Below, in pieces: positions 35,202-43,812 of a stretch of DNA of 64,000 nucleotides. Within the stretch, counting starts at the first letter, position 1. The number at the start of each line of letters is the position of its first letter. The position numbers were made by a program, and so were the translations under genes. Origin of the DNA: Thalassospira povalilytica (GTDB lineage Bacteria > Pseudomonadota > Alphaproteobacteria > Rhodospirillales > Thalassospiraceae); the NCBI RefSeq assembly GCF_002844235.1, contig NZ_PGTS01000001.1, positions 186,001 through 250,000 on the forward strand. The letters run 5' to 3'. The notes under the pieces were generated by a model. That model saw only the letters and a list, made by a program, of their open reading frames with translations, did no database searches and was not told where the DNA came from.

Positions 35202-36613
35202 TTCAGAAACCTTTCCTTTGCTGCCTTGACGGATTCCTTGACGCGAACCGGTGCAGTTCCGCCAAAGCTCTGGCGGGCGGCGACCGATGCTTCGACAGTC
35301 AGAACGTCATATACTGCATTGGTGATTTTCGGCTCGATCCCCTGAAGATCTTCAAGGGAAAGCTGATCAAGATCGCACCCTTTGGACTCTGCCAGTTTCA
35401 CGGTTGCGCCAACCACATGGTGGGCGTCACGGAACGGCATGCCAAGTTCGGCAACAAGCCAGTCAGCAAGATCGGTTGCGGTGGTGTAACCGGCACCGGC
35501 AGCTGCGCGCATGTTATCGGCATAGACCTTCATGTCGGCAACCATGCCGGTCATGGCAGCAACGCACAGACCCAGATGATCGTGAGCCTCGAATACCGGT
35601 TCCTTGTCTTCCTGCATATCCTTGGAATAGGCCAGCGGAAGCCCCTTCATCGACAGCATCAGGGAATTATAGCAGCCAACAATACGGCCGATTTTCGACC
35701 GGATCAGTTCGGCGGCATCCGGGTTGCGTTTCTGCGGCATGATGGATGAACCGGTCGAAAACTTGTCGGACATCCCGATAAAGCGGAACTGTGCCGAACA
35801 CCAGATAACCATTTCCTCGGCCAGGCGCGACAGATGCATGGCGGCAATTGATGCCGCGTTCAGATATTCCAGTGCAAAGTCACGATCCGATACCGCATCA
35901 AGCGAGTTCGCCGTCGGGCGATCAAAGCCAAGCGTACTTGCCGTCAGGTGACGGTCAATCGGATAGGGCGTCCCGGCAAGGGCCGCGGACCCCAGCGGGT
36001 TTTCATTCACACGCGTCCGGCAATCGGCCACACGACCACGGTCACGACCAAACATTTCAACATAGGCCAGAAGATGATGGCCAAATGTCACCGGCTGGGC
36101 CGCCTGAAGATGGGTGAAGCCCGGCATGATGGTTTCAGCATGGGTTTCAGCCTGTGAAATCAGGGCTTCCTGAAGCCCCTTAAGGCCGGCTTCGAGATCG
36201 GCAAGGGCAACATCACGGACCCACAGTTTGAAATCGGTTGCGACCTGATCGTTACGCGAACGTGCAGTATGCAGGCGACCGGCCGCCGGGCCGATCAGTT
36301 CGCGCAGGCGGCTTTCGACATTCATGTGAATGTCTTCAAGTGCGCTCGAAAACTTGAACTGACCGCTCTCGATTTCTTGAAGGATCTGGTCTAGACCATT
36401 GGTTATCTTTTCGCCATCTTCTGCGGGGATGATGTTCTGCTTGACCAGCATCGCGCAGTGGGCTTTGGAGCCCTGGATGTCCTGGGCATAAAGGCGCTTG
36501 TCAAAGCCGATGGAAGCATTGATTTCTTCCATGATGGCAGACGGTCCTGCTTCAAAGCGACCTCCCCACAGGGAGTTGGCGTTTTTCTGGTCGGTAGCGT
36601 TTTGATCGGTCAT
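35198..36613 (-). CDS. argH: Argininosuccinate lyase
   Basis: ArgH splits argininosuccinate to arginine and fumarate. The 471-residue protein has N-terminal [38 protein letters not shown], then [20 protein letters not shown], and the fumarase-superfamily signature [12 protein letters not shown] around residue 290. The chosen ATG at 36613 (MTDQNATD) gives the expected N-terminus; the open frame extends further upstream across the divergent tlpA promoter and is unlikely to be used. Its stop overlaps the lptM start. Confidence 0.96.
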   Translation of the reverse strand: MTDQNATDQKNANSLWGGRFEAGPSAIMEEINASIGFDKRLYAQDIQGSKAHCAMLVKQNIIPAEDGEKITNGLDQILQEIESGQFKFSSALEDIHMNVESRLRELIGPAAGRLHTARSRNDQVATDFKLWVRDVALADLEAGLKGLQEALISQAETHAETIMPGFTHLQAAQPVTFGHHLLAYVEMFGRDRGRVADCRTRVNENPLGSAALAGTPYPIDRHLTASTLGFDRPTANSLDAVSDRDFALEYLNAASIAAMHLSRLAEEMVIWCSAQFRFIGMSDKFSTGSSIMPQKRNPDAAELIRSKIGRIVGCYNSLMLSMKGLPLAYSKDMQEDKEPVFEAHDHLGLCVAAMTGMVADMKVYADNMRAAAGAGYTTATDLADWLVAELGMPFRDAHHVVGATVKLAESKGCDLDQLSLEDLQGIEPKITNAVYDVLTVEASVAARQSFGGTAPVRVKESVKAAKERFLK

Positions 36614-36643
36614 CTTGATCCGCAGTATTGGAAGGTGGGTGTT

Positions 36644-37204
36644 GTGAAGGCTTTGCTTCGTTACGTAAAACTTGGCGTGATTGTCGCCATATCGGGCATT
36701 TATGCAACCCCTGCCTTTGCAGATACGCAATTACCACAAGAACTTTCAAAGATGGTGGCACCGTCTGATGATGGTTCTTTGCTCGATGGCGCAACCTTTG
36801 TCGATGAAAATGGCGATGAAAAACAGCTTAACCAACTGAAAGGTCAGGTTATTCTGGTAAATCTGTGGGCGACCTGGTGCGTGCCCTGTGTCAAGGAAAT
36901 GCCGGAACTTGACCGGCTGGCTGCGGAAATGGATGGAAAGCCTTTCCGTGTTCTTGCCCTTAGTCAGGATCGCGGCGGGGCGGCTGCTGTTACGGAATTC
37001 TTTGAAAAGAATGGAATCGACAATCTGGATGTGGTTCTTGACCCGCGCGGGGCAACCGCCCGCAAAATGGGGGCGCGCGGTCTTCCGACCAGTTTCGTGA
37101 TTGATGGTCACGGTGTGGTGCGCGGCAAGCTTGAAGGCATCGCGCGCTGGGATGCCCCCGATGTCATTTCCTACTTTAACGATCTGATCGAACAGACATC
37201 CTGA
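36644..37204 (+). CDS. TlpA-family thiol:disulfide reductase
   Basis: This is a periplasmic thioredoxin-like protein of 186 residues. A signal peptide runs from the start to about residue 25 (cleavage after PAFA). The redox motif is [11 protein letters not shown] (CVPC), and the cis-Pro loop is [12 protein letters not shown]. It probably reduces cytochrome c apoproteins or other exported cysteines. The GTG start at 36644 gives an intact signal peptide and leaves only 30 bp to the divergent argH start, so any promoter would overlap a coding start. It converges on rbsK. Confidence 0.88.
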   Translation: MKALLRYVKLGVIVAISGIYATPAFADTQLPQELSKMVAPSDDGSLLDGATFVDENGDEKQLNQLKGQVILVNLWATWCVPCVKEMPELDRLAAEMDGKPFRVLALSQDRGGAAAVTEFFEKNGIDNLDVVLDPRGATARKMGARGLPTSFVIDGHGVVRGKLEGIARWDAPDVISYFNDLIEQTS

Positions 37205-37225
37205 TTTTTGAACCGCAAGCCGCGA

Positions 37226-38149
37226 TCAGCTTCCTGGTTCCAGCAAGGCAAGAACCTGATCAAGGGTGGGGGCGGCATCGCCGGCCCCGTTGCGGGTGGT
37301 TGCCAGTGCGCCGGTCGCACATGCAAACCGCACGGCATCAGGAAGGGCTTGCCCGCCATGCAGGGCAACTGCAAGTCCGGCATTAAAGCAATCCCCCGCA
37401 CCGACCGTATCAATGGCACTGACGGTAAAAGACGCGACCAACCCCGACATGTCGGGTGTTGAATAATAGGCGCCTTGACGCCCCATTTTAATGATCACGG
37501 TTTTTGGGCCCATGTCATGAAGGACTTTTGCGGCCTTCTTTGCGCTGGCTTCATCAACCGGTTCGATGCCCGTCATGGCGCGGCATTCGGTGCTATTGGG
37601 GGTGACGATATCAGTCAGCGCCAAAAGATCGCGCATCACCATGTGATCGGGTACGGGGGCGGGATCAAGCATGATTTTTGCCCCGCCTTCACGCGCATAT
37701 TTGATCGCGCAATCGACAGCGACCACGGGGCATTCAAGTTGCAGCAGCAAATAGTCGCAGTCGCGCAGATAATCCTGTTTTTCATGCAAATCGCCACGGG
37801 TCATCGTCATGTTGGCACCACCAACGACCGTGATCATGTTTTCACCGGCTTCATCAATTGAAATCAGGGCCGTCCCCGTCTGTGCGGCATCGGCAATGAT
37901 CAGGTGGCTGGTATCGATGCCTTCGGCGGCAAGGCTGGTCACCAGTTGCCGGCCAAGTGCATCGTCACCGATCTTTGATATGAAAACGGGGGAAACGCCA
38001 AGACGTGCGATGGCCAGCGCCTGGTTACATCCCTTGCCCCCAGGGCCCGAGATATATTCCTTTGCCGGGACGGTCTGACCCGGTTTCGGAAGCTTGGCTA
38101 CGCGTGCTGCGAAATCAATGTTCGAGCTTCCGACGACTGCAATACTCAT
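37226..38149 (-). CDS. rbsK: Ribokinase
   Basis: This PfkB-family sugar kinase of 307 residues phosphorylates ribose (possibly another pentose) at O5. The N-terminal signature GSSNIDFAARV with PGGKGCNQALAIARLG, the motif NPHW-like VTPNSTECRAMTGI, and the C-terminal DTVGAGDCFNAGLAVAL with the catalytic Asp are present. An imperfect palindrome lies 22 bp upstream of the start. The next gene upstream on the strand, xylB, is also a pentose kinase, but no transporter or isomerase is adjacent. Confidence 0.93.
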   Translation of the reverse strand: MSIAVVGSSNIDFAARVAKLPKPGQTVPAKEYISGPGGKGCNQALAIARLGVSPVFISKIGDDALGRQLVTSLAAEGIDTSHLIIADAAQTGTALISIDEAGENMITVVGGANMTMTRGDLHEKQDYLRDCDYLLLQLECPVVAVDCAIKYAREGGAKIMLDPAPVPDHMVMRDLLALTDIVTPNSTECRAMTGIEPVDEASAKKAAKVLHDMGPKTVIIKMGRQGAYYSTPDMSGLVASFTVSAIDTVGAGDCFNAGLAVALHGGQALPDAVRFACATGALATTRNGAGDAAPTLDQVLALLEPGS

Positions 38150-38170
38150 GGACTATCCAAATGGTCGAAA

Positions 38171-38188
38171 ATTAATACTCGTACTAAT
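38171..38188. promoter_or_regulatory. Operator-like inverted repeat upstream of rbsK
   Basis: ATTAATAC-TC-GTACTAAT is an 18-bp inverted repeat with one mismatched pair, 22-39 bp before the rbsK start on the minus strand. Size and position fit an operator for a sugar-responsive regulator encoded elsewhere. Confidence 0.45.
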
Positions 38189-38291
38189 GTTGGTGTTAAA
38201 TCATTGGTTTAAAGAAGGCGGGAGATTAATTTACTCATGATCGCGGGCGTCTTCGGAAATATGTGCGGTTGGTGCGTCGGGAAGGTCATTT

Positions 38292-39758
38292 TCAATCGGG
38301 CGTAAATTCATCGGCCAGTGCATTATAAAGCCTGCGGAACTTTGCAAAGCGCGGCTGATAGGATGCATGTCGTGACGTGTCCGGTTCGATAATTTCCTCG
38401 ATAACCGGTTTCAGGCATACATCTTCTACTGCTTCCTGTGTCAGGGCCAGTCGTGCCAGACGTGCAGCACCGAATGCCGGCCCTTTAGCAGCACCTTCAT
38501 ATCGGGCAAGGGGGGTGCCCATGATGTCGGATATCAACTGGATCCAGTAACGGCTTCTTGCACCGCCACCAATCACACCGGGCAAGGCACAGCGGGTCCC
38601 GGCAGCATGCAGACGCGATTGTGCGTCACTTAGCGCAAAGGCCACCCCTTCGAGAACCGATTGCACCATTGCTTCGCGCGATGTGTCGCTGCCCAGACCA
38701 AAAAACACCCCGCGCGCATAGGGATTGTTATGCGGTGTCCGTTCCCCGTTCAGATAGGGCAGAAAGACAATATCAGCGGGCTTATGATGCTGGGCCTCAA
38801 CCCGTTTCAGCAAGCCACCAATATCACTTTCGCCAAGCAACTTTGCCGCCCATTGCAGGCAACTGGCCCCGTTCAGCAGAACGGCCATCTGGAACCAGTG
38901 GGCCGGAATGGCATGGGTGAAGCTGTGCAGAAGTTCTTCGGGTTTTGGGCGGTATTTGTCCGATGCGACAAAAATCTGTGAAGATGTGCCAAGCGATATG
39001 AACCCGTCACCGTGACTGACGGCACCAACACCAATCCCGCCGGTCGCGGCATCACCCCCGCCACCGGCAATGATGACGTCACCCTTCATGCCCCAGCGTT
39101 TGACAAGTTCGGCCCGCAAAGTTCCGGTAATGTCCGATCCTTCGACCAGTTCGGGGATTTGGTCCATCGAAAGCCCGCAGGCATCGATTGCCGCCCTGTT
39201 CCAACTGCGACTTTCTTCTTCAAGCCACAAGGTCCCGGCCGCATCGGACATTTCCGTTACCTTGTCACCAGACAGGCAAAACCGGATATAGTCCTTGGGC
39301 AACAGGATGGTGCGTACTTTGGCAAAGATGTCGGGTTCATGCTTTTGCAGCCACAGCATTTTCGGTGCAGTCATGCCCGGCATGGTCGCGACACCGGCCC
39401 TTGTCCCGAGATCGGGCAGCATGGCATCAAGTTTGTCACACTCGGCCTTGGCGCGGCCGTCATTCCACAAAATTGCCGGGCGCAGCGGTTTGTCATTTTC
39501 ATCAAGCAACGTCGCGCCATGCATCTGTCCGGACAGGCCAATCGCGCGGGTGGCGGCAACAGCCCCCGGATTTTGATGGTGCAGGGCATCAATCGCGCGC
39601 AATGTCGCGTCCCACCAGTCATCGGGGTTCTGTTCGCTCCAGAACGGGTGGGGATTTGATACCGACAAAGGAATATCTGTCTCGGCAACCGTGGCCGAGT
39701 GTTCGTCAATCAGCAATGCCTTGACGGCCGATGTGCCGACATCAATTCCGAGATACAT
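38292..39758 (-). CDS. xylB: Xylulokinase
   Basis: XylB phosphorylates D-xylulose for entry to the pentose phosphate pathway. It is a FGGY-family kinase of 488 residues. The N-terminal ATP-binding motif is LGIDVGTSAVKALLIDE and the substrate motif is SGQMHGATLLDENDKPLRPAILWNDGRA, with the conserved catalytic Asp region TGGIGVGAVSHGDGFISLGTSSQIF and the FGGY-type GGGARSRYWIQLISDIMG. The rest of the xylose pathway is absent from the window. Confidence 0.93.
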   Translation of the reverse strand: MYLGIDVGTSAVKALLIDEHSATVAETDIPLSVSNPHPFWSEQNPDDWWDATLRAIDALHHQNPGAVAATRAIGLSGQMHGATLLDENDKPLRPAILWNDGRAKAECDKLDAMLPDLGTRAGVATMPGMTAPKMLWLQKHEPDIFAKVRTILLPKDYIRFCLSGDKVTEMSDAAGTLWLEEESRSWNRAAIDACGLSMDQIPELVEGSDITGTLRAELVKRWGMKGDVIIAGGGGDAATGGIGVGAVSHGDGFISLGTSSQIFVASDKYRPKPEELLHSFTHAIPAHWFQMAVLLNGASCLQWAAKLLGESDIGGLLKRVEAQHHKPADIVFLPYLNGERTPHNNPYARGVFFGLGSDTSREAMVQSVLEGVAFALSDAQSRLHAAGTRCALPGVIGGGARSRYWIQLISDIMGTPLARYEGAAKGPAFGAARLARLALTQEAVEDVCLKPVIEEIIEPDTSRHASYQPRFAKFRRLYNALADEFTPD

Positions 39759-39857
39759 TTTCGGACGGCCTCCAGACTTCTTTTGTCATTTTGTCCCGCA
39801 TTCCATCCGTGCGGGTTTTAACGGACCTTATTCCAGATGGTTGGCGGTCCGATTGCA

Positions 39858-39890
39858 ACAAAAAAAGCCGCTGAACAAGACAGCGGCTTT
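39858..39890 (-). terminator. Intrinsic terminator of the etfBA-hbd operon
   Basis: A perfect 10-bp stem AAAGCCGCTG/CAGCGGCTTT with a 7-nt loop, followed on the minus strand by seven T residues, lies about 33 bp after the hbd stop. Confidence 0.85.
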
Positions 39891-39922
39891 AATTTGAAAA
39901 TGCGAATGTTTTAAAGCAGTCC

Positions 39923-40810
39923 CTAGCGGGTCGGGACCGGCTCATCACCGCTGTAATCATAGAAACCGCGGCCAACCTTGCGGCCAAGCCAGCCTGCTTC
40001 GACATATTTGACCAGAAGCGGGCACGGGCGATACTTGGTGTCGGCCAGACCATCATGCAGAACATGCATAATCGAAAGACAGGTATCCAGACCGATAAAG
40101 TCTGCCAGTTGCAGCGGACCCATCGGGTGGTTTGCACCCAGACGCATTGCGGTATCGATGGATTCGACGTTCCCCACACCTTCATAAAGGGTGTAGATCG
40201 CCTCGTTGATCATCGGAAGAAGGATACGGTTGACGATGAAAGCCGGGAAATCTTCGGCACTTGCCGTGTCTTTGCCCAGTTTTTTGGTCAATTCATGAAT
40301 GGTGCGATAGGTGGTTTCATCCGTGGCAATGCCGCGGATCAGTTCCACCAGCTTCATCAGCGGCACCGGGTTCATGAAGTGCATGCCCATGAATTTCGCC
40401 GGGCGGTCCGTGTAGGATGCCAGACGTGTCACCGAGATCGACGAAGTGTTGGTTGCGATGATGGCTTCGGGGCCAAGAACCGGGCAAAGCGCCTTGAAGA
40501 TCTGTTTCTTGATCTCTTCATTTTCGGTTGCCGCTTCGATCACCAGATCGCAGTCCGAAAGGAAGCTGTATTCCGTTCCGGTTGAGACCCGCGCAAGTGC
40601 GGAATCTTTTTGCGCTGCGGTAATCAGTTCTTTTTTGACCTGACGGTCCATGTTCTTGTCCATCAGGCCAAGCGCCTTATCAAGGGCGTCCTGCGAGATG
40701 TCGAGAATTCGGACGTCGTAACCGGCAAGTGCGATCACATGGGCAATGCCATTGCCCATTTGACCGGCGCCAATTACGCCAATGGTTTTGATATCTTCCA
40801 ACGAAGCCAT
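39923..40810 (-). CDS. hbd: 3-hydroxybutyryl-CoA dehydrogenase
   Basis: This NAD(P)-dependent enzyme of 295 residues interconverts acetoacetyl-CoA and 3-hydroxybutyryl-CoA. The Rossmann motif is GVIGAGQMGNGIAHVIALAGYDVRILD near residue 12; the catalytic His-Asn pair is in GMHFMNPVPLMKLVELI, and the dimer domain carries KTVGRGFYDY-like KVGRGFYDYSGDE. It lies in the same direction as etfA and etfB upstream, with ETF receiving electrons in acyl-CoA oxidation, and supplies crotonyl-CoA precursors for the ethylmalonyl-CoA pathway genes at 54-60 kb. Confidence 0.92.
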   Translation of the reverse strand: MASLEDIKTIGVIGAGQMGNGIAHVIALAGYDVRILDISQDALDKALGLMDKNMDRQVKKELITAAQKDSALARVSTGTEYSFLSDCDLVIEAATENEEIKKQIFKALCPVLGPEAIIATNTSSISVTRLASYTDRPAKFMGMHFMNPVPLMKLVELIRGIATDETTYRTIHELTKKLGKDTASAEDFPAFIVNRILLPMINEAIYTLYEGVGNVESIDTAMRLGANHPMGPLQLADFIGLDTCLSIMHVLHDGLADTKYRPCPLLVKYVEAGWLGRKVGRGFYDYSGDEPVPTR

Positions 40811-40830
40811 TTGTTCCCCACTCGTCCCCT

Positions 40831-40865
40831 AGGGTCAAAACAACAGTATGCATTGCTTTGACCCT
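40831..40865 (-). other. Intergenic hairpin between etfA and hbd
   Basis: A 9-bp stem AGGGTCAAA/TTTGACCCT with a 17-nt loop lies between the etfA stop and the hbd start. No T-run follows on the minus strand. It may be an mRNA-processing or stability element. Confidence 0.4.
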
Positions 40866-40878
40866 AATCGGGATCAGA

Positions 40879-41814
40879 TTATTTGTCGAGTTCACTCGCC
40901 AGTGCGGGAAGGGCTTCGAACAGGTCACCGACAAGGCCGTAATCCGCCACCGAGAAGATCGGCGCTTCTTCGTCCTTGTTGATTGCAACGATGACCTTGC
41001 TGTCCTTCATGCCGGCAAGGTGCTGAATAGCACCCGAAATGCCTACAGCAATGTATAGCTGCGGTGCAACAACTTTGCCGGTCTGACCGACCTGCCAGTC
41101 ATTCGGAGCATATCCAGCATCAACCGCAGCGCGTGATGCGCCAATGGCTGCGCCCAGTTTGTCGGCAATCGGTTCGATCAGATGGAAGTTTTCAGCCGAT
41201 CCCATGCCGCGACCGCCGGAAATGACGACGCTTGCCGCGGTCAGTTCCGGACGTTCCGACTCGGTCAGTTCCTGACCGACGAAGCTGGACTTGCCGGCAT
41301 CCGAAACAACGGAAACGTCTTCGATGGCAGCAGAACCGCCTTCGGCGGCAACCGGATCAAAGCCCGTGGTACGAACCGTGATCAGTTTTAGGCTGTCTGC
41401 CGACTGCACGGTTGCCAGTGCGTTACCGGCATAGATCGGACGGACAAAGGTATCGGCGCTTTCAACATCGGTGATGTCGGAAATCTGTGCGACGTCTTTC
41501 AATGCCGCAACGCGCGGCATGAAGTTTTTACCAGAAGTCGAGGCCGGAACCAGAATGTGGCTGTAGCCATCGGCAAGTTCGGAAACCAGACCGGCCATGT
41601 TTTCAGCCAGGAAGTGGCCATAGGCGGCATTGTCTGCGACCAGTACCTTGGAAACACCTGCAACTTTTGCGGCTGCTTCGGCAACGCCGCGGCAGTTTTC
41701 ACCAGCAACGAGGATGGCAATGTCGCCACCGATCTTCTGTGCGGCTGCAACGGTGTTAAGCGTGCCGCCCTTCAGTTCGGTATTGTCGTGTTCGGCAATA
41801 ACAAGAATGCTCAT
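40879..41814 (-). CDS. etfA: Electron transfer flavoprotein alpha subunit
   Basis: EtfA (311 residues) binds FAD and, with EtfB, takes electrons from acyl-CoA dehydrogenases and passes them to ETF:ubiquinone oxidoreductase. The FAD-binding C-terminal domain shows [89 protein letters not shown]. It follows etfB by 15 bp. It would serve the methylsuccinyl-CoA dehydrogenase and acyl-CoA dehydrogenases here. Confidence 0.95.
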   Translation of the reverse strand: MSILVIAEHDNTELKGGTLNTVAAAQKIGGDIAILVAGENCRGVAEAAAKVAGVSKVLVADNAAYGHFLAENMAGLVSELADGYSHILVPASTSGKNFMPRVAALKDVAQISDITDVESADTFVRPIYAGNALATVQSADSLKLITVRTTGFDPVAAEGGSAAIEDVSVVSDAGKSSFVGQELTESERPELTAASVVISGGRGMGSAENFHLIEPIADKLGAAIGASRAAVDAGYAPNDWQVGQTGKVVAPQLYIAVGISGAIQHLAGMKDSKVIVAINKDEEAPIFSVADYGLVGDLFEALPALASELDK

Positions 41815-41829
41815 TTGATTGATCCCCGC

Positions 41830-42579
41830 TTAGATTACTTTTGCTTCGTTGCGGAGCTTGTCGACAAGCTCTGCGACGTCGGCAACTTTGACACCTGCCT
41901 GACGTGCCGGCGGTTCCGTCACTTTCAGGGTTTTCAGGCGCGGCGCGGTATCAACACCAAGATCGGCCGGGCTCAGGGTATCGAGCGGCTTTTTCTTGGC
42001 TTTCATGATGTTTGGCAGCGACGCATAGCGCGGCTCATTGAGGCGCAGGTCGGTGGTGACGATTGCCGGAAGGTCAAGCTTGACGGTTTCAAGACCGCCA
42101 TCAACTTCACGGGTAACGTCAAGTTTGCCGTCAGCAACGGCAACTTTGGATGCGAAAGTACCCTGCGGCCAATCCAGCAAAGCAGCCAGCATCTGGCCAG
42201 TCTGGTTGGCGTCATCGTCAATCGCCTGTTTGCCGAGGATCACAAGATCCGGGCTTTCCTTGGCGACGACTTCTTTCAGGAGTTTTGCAACGGCAAGCGG
42301 TTGCAGCTCATCCTCGGTTTCGACCAGAATGCCGCGATCGGCACCCATGGCAAGGGCGGTGCGCAGGGTCTCCTGGCACTGTTTAACGCCGAGCGATACG
42401 GCAACCACTTCGGTCGCGGTACCTGCTTCCTTGAGGCGGACAGCCTCTTCAACGGCGATTTCGTCAAACGGGTTCATGGACATTTTGACGTTGTTCAATT
42501 CAACGCCAGACTGGTCCTGTTTGACTCGGATCTTGACGTTGTAATCCACAACGCGCTTAACGGCGACAAGAACCTTCAT
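41830..42579 (-). CDS. etfB: Electron transfer flavoprotein beta subunit
   Basis: EtfB (249 residues) is the AMP-binding subunit of ETF. The start [19 protein letters not shown] is typical, with [44 protein letters not shown] and the AMP-binding [19 protein letters not shown]. The ATG at 42579 gives the exact family length; a longer frame to 42681 has no support. A promoter with TTGACA and TATTGT elements lies about 100 bp upstream. Confidence 0.96.
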   Translation of the reverse strand: MKVLVAVKRVVDYNVKIRVKQDQSGVELNNVKMSMNPFDEIAVEEAVRLKEAGTATEVVAVSLGVKQCQETLRTALAMGADRGILVETEDELQPLAVAKLLKEVVAKESPDLVILGKQAIDDDANQTGQMLAALLDWPQGTFASKVAVADGKLDVTREVDGGLETVKLDLPAIVTTDLRLNEPRYASLPNIMKAKKKPLDTLSPADLGVDTAPRLKTLKVTEPPARQAGVKVADVAELVDKLRNEAKVI

Positions 42580-42677
42580 GACAGACCTGTTCGTTTTTGT
42601 TGTCGAAACTATGGGCTTTCTGCTCCCTGCCGAGGCAGTTTGCTGCGGCCCGCATGTTACTGTTTTCCCCGCGATGC

Positions 42678-42706
42678 ACAATAGGGGGTGCTACGCAGGT
42701 TGTCAA
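42678..42706 (-). promoter_or_regulatory. Predicted sigma-70-type promoter of etfB
   Basis: On the minus strand, TTGACA (42706-42701) is separated by 17 bp from TATTGT (42683-42678), which predicts transcription starting near 42671, about 90 bp upstream of the etfB start codon. The -35 matches the consensus at six of six positions and the -10 at four of six. Confidence 0.6.
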
Positions 42707-42821
42707 TTTACGTAAAGAGGTTGACGTTAACGATAACTTCTTTACTGATTTTTTGATGCCCTTCGCAACCTTGATACGGCACAAAGCCGCCAAATGACAG
42801 GGGTTTGTCCAAATATTTTCG

Positions 42822-43394
42822 TCAGCGTGTCAGGCCGGGTTGCCACAAAATGTCATCCTTGCCGCCGTTATTTGCGTGGCGGGCAAGAACAAACATATGG
42901 TCCGACAGCCGGTTGATATAACGAACGCATTCCGGGTTGATCGGCTCGACCCCTGCCAGTTCGACAATAAGCCGTTCGGCGCGGCGTGATACGGTCCGGA
43001 CCACATGAAGCTGTGCCGAAAGCGCACTGCCACCCGGCAGGACAAAGGATTTCAGCGGATCAAGGCCGGCATTGATCTGATCGATTTCCTGTTCAAGGCG
43101 TTCGGTCTGGGTTGCGGTGATGCGAAGGGCGGGCTGTTCGGGATTGTCATCCGATCCGTCACCCGGGGTGCAAAGGTCCGCACCCAGATCAAAAAGATCA
43201 TTCTGGATTCGGGCGAGCATCGCATCTATGTCGCCATCCGCATGCAACCGGGCGACACCGATGAATGCGTTGGTTTCATCAACCGTGCCATAGGCCTCGA
43301 CGCGGACTGAATTTTTGGGGACGCGTGTCCCGTTGCCAATGGCGGTTTTGCCCTTGTCGCCGGATTTCGTGTAGATGCGGGTCAGTTGAACCAT
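42822..43394 (-). CDS. PduO-type ATP:cob(I)alamin adenosyltransferase
   Basis: This enzyme of 190 residues adds the adenosyl group to cob(I)alamin, giving the coenzyme B12 needed by ethylmalonyl-CoA and methylmalonyl-CoA mutases. The N-terminal ATP-binding region is YTKSGDKGKTAIGNGTRVPKNSVRVEAYGTVDETNAFIG; later FVLPGGSALSAQLHVVRTVSRRAERLIVEL and NPECVRYINRLSDHMFVLAR are conserved family segments. The start ATG at 43394 follows the small two-TM gene by 54 bp on the same strand. Confidence 0.93.
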   Translation of the reverse strand: MVQLTRIYTKSGDKGKTAIGNGTRVPKNSVRVEAYGTVDETNAFIGVARLHADGDIDAMLARIQNDLFDLGADLCTPGDGSDDNPEQPALRITATQTERLEQEIDQINAGLDPLKSFVLPGGSALSAQLHVVRTVSRRAERLIVELAGVEPINPECVRYINRLSDHMFVLARHANNGGKDDILWQPGLTR

Positions 43395-43448
43395 GTGTCG
43401 TCCATTAATGCGTAAGATGTCATAAGAATTGAAAACGGTCGCAGATGC

Positions 43449-43643
43449 CTATTTGCCAAGTGCCAGCATCGACAGAATGAACAAAAGCAACAATGCGACG
43501 GCCTGAAGCAGCACGCGAAGCTGCATCAGTTTGTTGGATTTGCGTGCATCCTTGCCGCGGGCCATTGAAATGATCCCCATCACGAGAACACCGGCAACGG
43601 CGGCCATCGCGACTAGCACGCCAATTTGAAGAAATGCGGTCAT
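43449..43643 (-). CDS. Small two-TM protein (HIG1/twin transmembrane type)
   Basis: The 64-residue protein has two predicted membrane segments (IGVLVAMAAVAGVLVMGIISMA and LLQAVALLLLFILSMLAL) joined by a charged loop (GKDARKSNKLMQLRV) matching the HIG1-like 'twin transmembrane' family found next to cobalamin adenosyltransferase genes in Rhodospirillales. Its role is unknown. It probably shares a transcript with the adenosyltransferase. Confidence 0.85.
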   Translation of the reverse strand: MTAFLQIGVLVAMAAVAGVLVMGIISMARGKDARKSNKLMQLRVLLQAVALLLLFILSMLALGK

Positions 43644-43812
43644 CTGTCTTCTTCCCTGTCTGTTGCCTGCTGATGGTCACCTGAAAACAGGGGCCGCAAT
43701 CGGAACAAGCCGAACTTGCCGCAGGTCGAATTTATTGATGCCATCTTACGGGCGGCGTCATGCTGCGCCAAACCGGGACCGCAGGCAACTGGTGGATGGA
43801 AACTTTTCGACA

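Noticed and set aside
39795-39851. Two short hairpins upstream of xylB
   Set aside because: CCCGCA/TGCGGG and CGGACC/GGTCCG are weak, and the first has its T-run in the wrong direction for any gene; probably ordinary leader structure.
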